From positions 16,793-80,792 of the forward strand of contig NZ_KB893522.1 in assembly GCF_000374085.1 (NCBI RefSeq): DNA of 64,000 nt, given 5' to 3'. The DNA is from Spirosoma spitsbergense DSM 19989. GTDB taxonomy: Bacteria; Bacteroidota; Bacteroidia; Cytophagales; Spirosomataceae. The notes below the pieces were generated by a model. The model was not told the DNA's origin. It worked only from the letters and a program-made list of their open reading frames with translations, and ran no database searches. Every line of letters begins with the position of its first letter. The first letter of the stretch is position 1. Of this stretch, positions 26,023-33,189 are shown piece after piece. The translations under genes and the position numbers were made by a program.

Positions 26023-26667
26023 ATGATTTTTCTTCACAAGTCTAACTTTCTATTCCGGACAATCTATCCCGAATGCTGGTGGAAGATTGTGGATGAGTCC
26101 GAACCAACGATTTATCTGACGTTTGATGATGGGCCTATTCCCGAAGTAACGGAGTTTGCCCTGGAGCAACTGGATAAGTTTTCGGCGCAGGCTACTTTTT
26201 TTTGTATTGGCGATAATGTTCGTAAGCATCGTGAGGTGTTATACCGCGTGCTCGAAGCGGGGCATATGGTCGGGAATCATACGTTCAATCACCTCAACGG
26301 CTGGAAAACGGATGATGCCGTTTACCTGGATAATATTCAGCAGTGCCAGGACTTGCTGGGCGTAGAAACGTCGTTGTTCCGTCCGCCCTATGGCCGGATT
26401 AAAAAGACGCAGGCGGCTCAGGTGATGGAAAACTATTCTATTGTTATGTGGGATGTGCTGACGGGGGATTTTGACCGGAAACTATCCCCCGACGTATGTC
26501 TGAAAAAGACAATTCAGTACACCAAACCCGGCTCTATTGTGGTCTTTCACGATAGTTTGAAAGCCTGGCCAACCATGCGGTACGTGCTGCCCCGAGTGCT
26601 GGCGTATTTTGCCGAGAGAGGCTTCTCATTTCGCGCCGTTCCACAACCCATTTATGCCGGCTACTAG
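26023..26667 (+). CDS. Polysaccharide deacetylase (NodB homology, CE4)
   Basis: The 214-residue protein has the CE4 motif set: TFDDGP (general base and metal Asp), HTFNH as the zinc-binding H-x-x-x-H, RPPYG, then MWDVLTGDFD and VFHDS. CE4 enzymes remove N- or O-acetyl groups from chitin-like, peptidoglycan or PNAG polymers. There is no clear signal peptide; the N-terminus is short and slightly hydrophobic, so cytoplasmic or membrane-side action on a precursor is possible. Its 3' end overlaps the next GT2 gene by 14 bases, linking it to glycan assembly. Confidence 0.9.
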   Translation: MIFLHKSNFLFRTIYPECWWKIVDESEPTIYLTFDDGPIPEVTEFALEQLDKFSAQATFFCIGDNVRKHREVLYRVLEAGHMVGNHTFNHLNGWKTDDAVYLDNIQQCQDLLGVETSLFRPPYGRIKKTQAAQVMENYSIVMWDVLTGDFDRKLSPDVCLKKTIQYTKPGSIVVFHDSLKAWPTMRYVLPRVLAYFAERGFSFRAVPQPIYAGY

Positions 26668-27670
26668 CCCCCCCGACCAACAATACCCGCTGGTCAGTAT
26701 TCTGATTGCTGCCCGCAACGAACAGGAAACTATACTTACCTGCCTGCGGGCAGTCAGCGAGATCCACTACCCGGCCGACTCCATTGACGTGCTGATCGGC
26801 AATGATCAGTCTACCGACCAGACCGCAGCACTGGTTGCCGAATTTGTGCGGGACAACCCCGTTTTCCGCCTGCTCACTATCACGGAGTCAGTGGATGGGC
26901 TGCCTGGTAAGGCCAATGTGCTGGCGCAGCTGGCCCGACAGGCTAAAGGACAGTATCTGTTTTTTACGGATGCCGATACGCAGGTGTCACCAGACTGGCT
27001 TACCGAAATACTGCGCTCGTTTACCGGCAACACGGGTGTGGTAACGGGGGTTACGCTGCCAGAAGGGACGTTGGTATTTGACAAACTACAAACCCTTGAC
27101 TGGCTGTATAATCTGACCCTTACGCATTTGCTAGGCATCGTAGGCATGCCCATTACGGCCATGGGCAACAACATGGCCGTCAGTCGTTCTGCTTATGATG
27201 CTGTTGGCGGGTACGAATCACTGCCCTTTTCGGTGACGGAAGACTACGCTCTTTTTCGGGCCATTCTGGCGAAAGGCTACGGTTTTCAGAATCTGCTTAG
27301 TGAATCGGTACTGGCTCATACCGAGCCAGTTGCTACATTCAGGGCATTTTTGCAGCAGCGCAAACGCTGGATGCGGGGAGCCACCGCCTTGCCCGGTTGG
27401 ATAGTGGGTTTTTTGTACGGCAATTACCTGGCCGGACCCTTGCTGTTGCTGATCGGCTGGTTCTCTCCAGTGCTGGCCATCGGGCTGTACCTGAGTCGGC
27501 TCTTAATTCAGACAATGGTTCTTTCGCTGGGATTGAGCAGACTGCGGCAAACCAGATTGTGGCCGTATGCGTTGTTATTTGATGGGTACCAACTCATTAT
27601 CGGGCCAATAGCCGTAGTTTTTTACTGGTTGCCCACAAAAATTGACTGGAAAGGAAGGAAATACGCATGA
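26654..27670 (+). CDS. Membrane-bound family 2 glycosyltransferase
   Basis: This 338-residue protein has VSILIAARNEQETI, IGNDQSTDQT, the DxD-like FTDADTQVSP, the base region EDYALF and the QQRKRWMRG acceptor motif, followed by C-terminal TM helices. The ATG at 26654 lies inside the deacetylase gene; the longer frame from 26609 has no support. It resembles the GT2 at 24286 in layout. The stop overlaps the tatD start (ATGA). Together with the deacetylase it could make a deacetylated amino-sugar glycan, which is inference. Confidence 0.88.
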   Translation: MPATSPPDQQYPLVSILIAARNEQETILTCLRAVSEIHYPADSIDVLIGNDQSTDQTAALVAEFVRDNPVFRLLTITESVDGLPGKANVLAQLARQAKGQYLFFTDADTQVSPDWLTEILRSFTGNTGVVTGVTLPEGTLVFDKLQTLDWLYNLTLTHLLGIVGMPITAMGNNMAVSRSAYDAVGGYESLPFSVTEDYALFRAILAKGYGFQNLLSESVLAHTEPVATFRAFLQQRKRWMRGATALPGWIVGFLYGNYLAGPLLLLIGWFSPVLAIGLYLSRLLIQTMVLSLGLSRLRQTRLWPYALLFDGYQLIIGPIAVVFYWLPTKIDWKGRKYA

Positions 27671-28488
27671 TACTTATTGACACCCACGCCCATATTTATG
27701 ACCCGCAGTTTGCCGGGGAAACAGCGCGCACGGATGGGGATAACTGGCTGGAACGGGCTACTGCCCAGCAGATCAGCCAGATCTGGATGCCCAACTGTGC
27801 CCGCGAAACCATACCGGGAATGATGGCCCTGGCCGAGCTGTATCCCGACCGCTGCCTGCCCATGATGGGCCTGCACCCGTCTTACGTGACGGATACCGTG
27901 GAGGATGAACTGGCGGCTGTGGAAGAAAATCTGAGCCGCCATGCCTTCATGGCCGTGGGCGAAATTGGGCTGGATTTTTACTGGGATATGACCTACGTCG
28001 ATCAGCAGTTCAGTGCGTTTGAAACCCAATTGCGCTGGGCTTCCGAACAAAAACTGCCCGTGTCCATGCATACCCGCTCCGGCCATGACCGAAACGCATT
28101 TCAGGAAGCCGCCAATTTGATTGGAAAACTGGCGTTGCCCGATCTGACGGGTATTTTTCACTGTTTTGTCGGTACCCTCGACGAAGCCAGCCGAGCCATC
28201 GAAATGGGGTTTAAGCTGGGGATTGGTGGCGTTAGTACATTCAAAAATGGGGGACTGGACACGGTGCTGCCACACATAGGGCTGGACCATCTGGTGCTGG
28301 AAACCGATTCGCCTTATCTGGCTCCCGTACCGTATCGGGGTAAACGCAACGAACCGGCTTATCTGCGCCTGATTGCCCAGCGGGTTGCCGATCTGAAACA
28401 GCTACATGTGGACGAGGTGGCCCGCCATACAACCGCCAATGCCCTGGCGTTGCTCCCCGCCTTATATACCAATTTGCTGCCGGGATAG
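27667..28488 (+). CDS. tatD: TatD family metal-dependent hydrolase
   Basis: The 273-residue TIM-barrel hydrolase has the TatD metal ligands: DTHAHIYD at the start, GEIGLDFYW, MHTRSGHDR, GIFHCFVGT and ETDSPYLAPVPYRGKRN. Members are cytoplasmic deoxyribonucleases and D-tyrosyl deacylase-like enzymes. The exact substrate is not set by sequence. It is coupled to the upstream GT2 by an ATGA overlap. Confidence 0.93.
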   Translation: MILIDTHAHIYDPQFAGETARTDGDNWLERATAQQISQIWMPNCARETIPGMMALAELYPDRCLPMMGLHPSYVTDTVEDELAAVEENLSRHAFMAVGEIGLDFYWDMTYVDQQFSAFETQLRWASEQKLPVSMHTRSGHDRNAFQEAANLIGKLALPDLTGIFHCFVGTLDEASRAIEMGFKLGIGGVSTFKNGGLDTVLPHIGLDHLVLETDSPYLAPVPYRGKRNEPAYLRLIAQRVADLKQLHVDEVARHTTANALALLPALYTNLLPG

Positions 28489-28532
28489 CGGTCGCTAACT
28501 AAAATCCCTGATTCCGACGTTACCTTTACAGC

Positions 28533-29060
28533 ATGATACCCACCGCCAAAATGCCCCTTTCCGGTCCCCAAACACCGACGATTCGTCCGCGCTTCGATGA
28601 TATTTTCATGGATCTGGCCGTAAATCTGGCCAAGCGTTCGCACTGCATCAAGGCGCAGGTAGGTGCGGTGCTGGCTCGCGAAACCCGTATCATTTCCATT
28701 GGCTACAACGGTCCTCCCGCCGGAACCCACAACTGCGACGAAGAATTTCCCGAAGCCGGTTGCCCCCGTGACTCGAAAGGGTCGTGTTCGCTGGCGCTGC
28801 ATGCCGAACAGAACGCGATTTTGTACGCGGCCAAAAACGGTTCTGAGATTGAAGGAGCTACTATTTACGTTACCCTGTCGCCCTGCATTGCCTGCGCCCG
28901 AATCATCTATAGCATGAAAATAGCCCGGGTCGTTTACCTGAATTCCTACGCGGAATACAAAGGAATACCGTCTGACGAAGGCGTCGATTTCCTGCGCCGG
29001 TTTGGCGTAACGGTCGAACGCTACGTGGCTGGCATGGATGCTCCTGTAGAACAGCCATGA
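28533..29060 (+). CDS. dCMP deaminase / ComEB-type zinc deaminase
   Basis: The 175-residue protein has the cytidine/deoxycytidylate deaminase zinc site: HAEQNAI (His and catalytic Glu) and SPCIACARII (two Cys). AQVGAVLARETRIISIGYNGPPAG is typical for dCMP deaminases, as is the extra Cys/His region HNCDEEFPEAGCPRDSKGSC. It would convert dCMP to dUMP for dTTP synthesis. It is coupled by ATGA to the next gene. Confidence 0.9.
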   Translation: MIPTAKMPLSGPQTPTIRPRFDDIFMDLAVNLAKRSHCIKAQVGAVLARETRIISIGYNGPPAGTHNCDEEFPEAGCPRDSKGSCSLALHAEQNAILYAAKNGSEIEGATIYVTLSPCIACARIIYSMKIARVVYLNSYAEYKGIPSDEGVDFLRRFGVTVERYVAGMDAPVEQP

Positions 29061-29659
29061 ATATTCTGGCCCATGCCTACCTGTCGGACCGGCAACCGGG
29101 GCTTGTCATCGGCAATTTTATCGGTGATTTTATCAAGGGTAATCCCAAAAATCCCCGCCATAACCTCACATCAGGCGAAGTGACAGGCGTTCGATTGCAC
29201 CGGGCTATTGACACCTTCACGGATGCCCATCCTGATGTGGCGGCTGTTCGGGACTTGTTACACCCGCGCTGCCATAAATACGCCGGTGCGGCTGTCGACA
29301 TTTTCTTCGATCATTTTCTGGCGGTCGATTTCCTGCCCCTAACCGGCGAGACCCTGTCCGGGTTTGTGCCGGATTTCTACCATGTTCTAACCGTGCATGC
29401 CGCCCGGCTGCCACCCGCTGCCGGGCGCATGGCCGAGTACATGATCCGGCAGGACTGGCTAACGAACTATCAGTTTGCCGAAGGCATCGACCGCTCCCTC
29501 AAAGGTGTATCCCGCCGAACGGCTTACCCATCAGGGCTGGACACGGCTATCATCGATTTTACGGCCTATTACGATCAGATTGCCCGGCATTTCTCGCTTT
29601 TCTGGCCTGCGCTGGTCGAGCACTGCCAGCAAACGCGCACGTTGCTTCTAAGTGAGTAA
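29057..29659 (+). CDS. AcpH-like (DUF479) acyl carrier protein phosphodiesterase
   Basis: The 200-residue protein begins MNILAHAYLSD and contains GNFIGDFIKG, GVRLHRAIDTFTDAHP and VDIFFDHFLA. This is the His/Asp-rich pattern of the DUF479 family that includes AcpH, which removes the phosphopantetheine arm from acyl carrier protein. Catalytic His and Asp residues are conserved as far as I can judge. The stop is two bases from the convergent AraC gene end. Confidence 0.82.
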   Translation: MNILAHAYLSDRQPGLVIGNFIGDFIKGNPKNPRHNLTSGEVTGVRLHRAIDTFTDAHPDVAAVRDLLHPRCHKYAGAAVDIFFDHFLAVDFLPLTGETLSGFVPDFYHVLTVHAARLPPAAGRMAEYMIRQDWLTNYQFAEGIDRSLKGVSRRTAYPSGLDTAIIDFTAYYDQIARHFSLFWPALVEHCQQTRTLLLSE

Positions 29660-29661
29660 AT

Positions 29662-30597
29662 TCAGTTGAACGATTGCCTGAATTCGAGGGGGGAGAGGTG
29701 AGTCTTGCTCTTGAATAATTTGTTGAACGACTGCGGGTATTCGAAACCCAACTGGTACGCGATCTCGCTGACAGACAGTGTAGTGGTTGAGAGAATCTCT
29801 TTGGCTTTCCCGATCAGTTTGTTGTGAATGTGCTGCTGGGTACTTTGTCCGGTCAGTTTTCGCAGCATATCGCTTAAATAATTGGGCGAAACGTGCAGCA
29901 TGTCGGATATGTACTGAACCGTAGGAAGGCCCCGGGCTGGAAGCCCCGTTGCCTGTACTTTTTCCTGATCAAAACAATCCGTCAGAATCTCTTCCAGCCT
30001 GGTCAGTATATCATGACTCGCCTGTTTGCGGGTGATGAACTGGCGGTTATAGAACCGGTTGGCATAATTAAGCAACAAGTCAATGTGCGACACGATTACA
30101 TCCTGCGTGTAGCCGTCGATGCTGGACCGGTATTCCTGATCGATATTCTGGAAAATGGTAGCAATCAGGGCTTCCTCTTTTTCGGAAAGGTGTAGCGCTT
30201 CATTGACCGCGTAAGAAAAATAGCCGTGTTCTTTGATACTTTTGGCTAACGGGTATTGCTGGATAAAATCGGGATGGATGACCAGCCAGTAGCCGGATAT
30301 GGCTATATCATCTGGCGTAATAGTCGAAATGACCTGCCCCGGTGAAAAAAAGGTCATTATCCCCTCGTCGAAATCGTAGTAGTTCTGCCCGTACTTCATT
30401 GTCCCGGCAAATCCTTTTTTGATACAGATCGAGTAAAAGTTATAGATTACGCTGGTCAAGTCTTCATCGAAGTGGCAGGTCACGTCCCCCAGATTGATGA
30501 CGCTTACCAGTGGATGCGCTGGTTTGGGTAAACCCAGTATCCGGTGTAACTCCGACACTGAATTGATAACGTAAGGAGGATTCGTCGTTTTTTTCAT
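29662..30597 (-). CDS. AraC family transcriptional regulator
   Basis: The 311-residue regulator has an N-terminal cupin-like sensing domain (about 1-200) and a C-terminal AraC DNA-binding domain. The latter has two HTHs (about 215-311), with TVQYISDMLHVSPNYLSDMLRKLTG and TLSVSEIAYQLGFEYPQSFNKLFKSKTHLSPLEFRQ. The start is the ATG at 30597; the earlier frame to 30633 gives no recognisable sequence. It lies directly downstream of an aldo/keto reductase gene on the same strand, a common pairing in Bacteroidota, so control of that gene is likely but unproven. Confidence 0.88.
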   Translation of the reverse strand: MKKTTNPPYVINSVSELHRILGLPKPAHPLVSVINLGDVTCHFDEDLTSVIYNFYSICIKKGFAGTMKYGQNYYDFDEGIMTFFSPGQVISTITPDDIAISGYWLVIHPDFIQQYPLAKSIKEHGYFSYAVNEALHLSEKEEALIATIFQNIDQEYRSSIDGYTQDVIVSHIDLLLNYANRFYNRQFITRKQASHDILTRLEEILTDCFDQEKVQATGLPARGLPTVQYISDMLHVSPNYLSDMLRKLTGQSTQQHIHNKLIGKAKEILSTTTLSVSEIAYQLGFEYPQSFNKLFKSKTHLSPLEFRQSFN

Positions 30598-30662
30598 TGC
30601 AGTCGATTTGTAGGAACAAGGAAAAACGACCAATGCGTTTTCCTCGTTCCTGTGTTTGACGG

Positions 30663-31673
30663 TTATAAACCAACCATAGACATACCGGCGGCATCATAGC
30701 GATCGCCGGTCGATACGCCGAGCGGTACAATGGCTTCCAGTTGTGCCAGTTCGTCGGGTGTCAGGGTTATAGTGGAGGCCGCTATATTTTCTTCCACGTA
30801 TTTCCGGCGCTTGGTGCCCGGAATAGGAACAAACCCTTTCGCAATGATCCAGGCAATGGCCAGTTGCGGGGCCGATATCTCTTTTGTGTTTGCCAGTTGT
30901 TTGATCGCATTGATCAGTTCGATGTTTTTATAAAACTGTTCGCCCTGAAAACGGGGAATGCCCAGTCGGAAATCGTTTTCCGGGAAATCGTCCGGATTTT
31001 TGATATCGCCGGAGAGAAATCCCCGGCCCACGGGTGAATACGCTACGAACCCTATACCCAGTTCCCGGAGGGTGTCCAGAATGCCCTCTGCCTCAACGCT
31101 GCGCTCGAACAGGGAGTATTCCGTTTGTACAGCCGTCATTGGATGAATCTGATGCGCCTTCCGGATAGTGGCCGATGATACTTCCGACAGACCAATGTAG
31201 CCGACTTTCCCTTCCCTGACCAACTCGGCCATTGCCCCAACGGTTTCTTCAATGGGCGTGTTCGGGTCCAGCCGGTGCAGGTAATACAGGTCGATATAAT
31301 CGGTACCCAGATTCTTCAGCGAGCGTTCAACGGCTTTTTTAACGTAATCCGGCTGGCCGTTTATCCGCCGGGTCAGTTGTTGATTATCATCGATTTCGTA
31401 CCCGAACTTGGTCGCGATGATATAGCTGCTTCGGTTCCCCTTTATCGCTTTTGCAACCAGTCGTTCATTTGCCAGCGGCCCGTATAAATCGGCCGTGTCT
31501 AAAAAATTGCCACCCAGCTCCAGCGAACGGTGAATCGTAGCGATTGCTTCGGTCTCATCCGCTTTCCCATAAATATCCATTCCCGCAATTTTGGTCATTC
31601 CCATACAGCCAAGCCCTACATTCGGAACGATGAGTCCCTGACCACCCAGTTTTGTTTGTTGAATACTAGTCAT
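30663..31673 (-). CDS. Aldo/keto reductase
   Basis: The 336-residue NADPH-dependent oxidoreductase has a TIM barrel with the AKR tetrad positions visible: FLDTADLYG (Asp and Tyr), IIATKFG (Lys) and DLYYLHRLD (His). The segments GLGCMGM, YIGLSEVS and PIPGTKRRKYVEEN are typical. It resembles AKR13-type general reductases of aldehydes. The start is the ATG at 31673, MTSIQQTKLGG. The neighbouring AraC gene, 65 bases downstream, probably shares its transcript. Confidence 0.92.
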   Translation of the reverse strand: MTSIQQTKLGGQGLIVPNVGLGCMGMTKIAGMDIYGKADETEAIATIHRSLELGGNFLDTADLYGPLANERLVAKAIKGNRSSYIIATKFGYEIDDNQQLTRRINGQPDYVKKAVERSLKNLGTDYIDLYYLHRLDPNTPIEETVGAMAELVREGKVGYIGLSEVSSATIRKAHQIHPMTAVQTEYSLFERSVEAEGILDTLRELGIGFVAYSPVGRGFLSGDIKNPDDFPENDFRLGIPRFQGEQFYKNIELINAIKQLANTKEISAPQLAIAWIIAKGFVPIPGTKRRKYVEENIAASTITLTPDELAQLEAIVPLGVSTGDRYDAAGMSMVGL

Positions 31674-31933
31674 CTGTGTACCTTTTTTGTTGTGTGTTTT
31701 AACGATACAAAGGTCAACAGACCCGAAAACAGAAAAGTAGCCCAATCTCTTAATGTTGTATCCAGAATGGAGCAAGGTTCCTGTTAAGCTGGTTTGCTGA
31801 GCGTCGGATGGGTAAAATCTTACGGATAAACCGATGCGGTAGTGGCCAAACCGTTAATTTTGCGGCATAGACCGAATGAGGTTGCCCGACTAGCGTGTTG
31901 CGGCCTGCTGTTTGGTCATAAATCGTACGTACC

Positions 31934-32968
31934 TTGATTGCTGCTGTTGACGCTCTGCTGAAAGATATTCGTAACAAACGAATCGCTCCCGTTTACCTGA
32001 TTCATGGCGACGAACCCTTTTACCTCGACCGGATTGCCGAGGAACTGGAGAAAGTGGCCGTACCCGTTGCCGAACGGGGGTTCAACCAGTTCGTGTTGTT
32101 CGGGAAAGATACGGATGCCGGGGCCGTGCTGAACTACGCCCGCCGGTACCCGTTCATGGCCGAGCGGCAACTGGTCCTGGTGAAAGAAGCCCAGCAAATG
32201 AACGGCATCGGGGACAAATCGACGCAGACGTTGTTTGAAGATTATGCCCTCAATCCCCTTTCCAGCACGATTCTGATGCTCTGTTACGTCCGGGAAGATG
32301 GAAAACCTGCGCTCGATGAACGTAAAGCGTGGGTGAAAGCCTTCGGGGCAAAAGGGAAACTACTGGGTGTCAAGAAGCTGTATGACAACAAAATACCGGA
32401 CTGGGTAGGGGAGTACTGCCGCGAACAGGGGGCTAAAGTAAGCCCCAAAGCCTGCCAGCTTCTGGCCGATCACATTGGTAACGACCTGAAACGGCTGGCG
32501 GGTGAAATTGATAAAATCCTGATTAATCTGCACGTGGGCGAAGAGATTTCGGCCAGTACCGTTGAGCGGCTGGTCGGCATCAGCAAAGAATACAACGTGT
32601 TTGAATTGCAGAAAGCCCTCACCGACCGAAACGTGGTTAAGGCAAACCAGATTGTCGATTACTTCGGACGTAATGCGAAAGATAATCCACTGGTCGTCAT
32701 TCTGGCGCAGTTGTTCAACTATTTTAGTAAGGTGGTACTGGTGCAGGCGTCGAAAGATCAGACCGATAAAGGGCTGGGACCGTTGCTGGGGGTAAATCCC
32801 TATTTTGTGAAAGACTACCTCTCTGCCGCCCGCACATTCCCCCTGCCCAAAGTAGCGGCCATCATTCACGCCATCCGCCGGGCCGATGCGCAGAGTAAAG
32901 GTATCGACACCCCAACCATGACCGAAGCAGATATTTTGCGGGAACTGATTTTTGACATACTGCACTGA
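31934..32968 (+). CDS. holA: DNA polymerase III subunit delta
   Basis: This 344-residue clamp-loader subunit matches HolA throughout: KDIRNKRIAPVYLIHGDEPFYLDRIAEELE at the start, YARRYPFMAERQLVLVKEAQQM, and KRLAGEIDKILINL. The segment DRNVVKANQIVDYFGRNAKDNPLVVILAQL lies in the C-terminal domain. It opens the beta sliding clamp as part of the gamma/tau complex. Translation starts at a TTG; an in-frame TAA lies 13 bases upstream and no ATG is available. Confidence 0.92.
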   Translation: MIAAVDALLKDIRNKRIAPVYLIHGDEPFYLDRIAEELEKVAVPVAERGFNQFVLFGKDTDAGAVLNYARRYPFMAERQLVLVKEAQQMNGIGDKSTQTLFEDYALNPLSSTILMLCYVREDGKPALDERKAWVKAFGAKGKLLGVKKLYDNKIPDWVGEYCREQGAKVSPKACQLLADHIGNDLKRLAGEIDKILINLHVGEEISASTVERLVGISKEYNVFELQKALTDRNVVKANQIVDYFGRNAKDNPLVVILAQLFNYFSKVVLVQASKDQTDKGLGPLLGVNPYFVKDYLSAARTFPLPKVAAIIHAIRRADAQSKGIDTPTMTEADILRELIFDILH

Positions 32969-33005
32969 TTAACGGGCAACTGGGTCAAAGGGGGAATTCT
33001 CAAGA

Positions 33006-33044
33006 ACGCATAAAGGTCACTGATAGTCAGCGACCTTTATGCGT
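33006..33044. terminator. Near-perfect 18-bp hairpin after holA
   Basis: ACGCATAAAGGTCACTGA and TCAGCGACCTTTATGCGT pair with one mismatch around TAG. It lies 37 bases after the holA stop. There is no U-run, so termination may be intrinsic-weak or Rho-assisted. Confidence 0.6.
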
Positions 33045-33124
33045 ATAAGGTCTGATAACACAGGGGACAGAAAAAAAGCCATTATCGTATTTTAATAGAC
33101 AACCTGACTATTTTTACGTTAATA

Positions 33125-33154
33125 TTGCAACGTTGTTGCATAATGGTACTTTTT
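33125..33154 (+). promoter_or_regulatory. TonB-receptor promoter overlapped by a dyad operator
   Basis: TTG (33125-33127), 19 bases, then TACTTTTT (33147-33154) fits the Bacteroidota promoter with one mismatch. The dyad TGCAAC-GTT-GTTGCA at 33126-33140 covers the -33 element and spacer. This is where a repressor such as a Fur/Zur-type metal regulator would act. The regulator is inferred, not shown. Confidence 0.55.
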
Positions 33155-33189
33155 ACTGAGTAATTCATAGGGGTAGCGTTGAAAAAGTG

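Noticed and set aside
27622..28290. Minus-strand 222-codon frame over tatD
   Set aside because: It overlaps a clear TatD gene, is His/Gln/Gly-rich and shows no domain.
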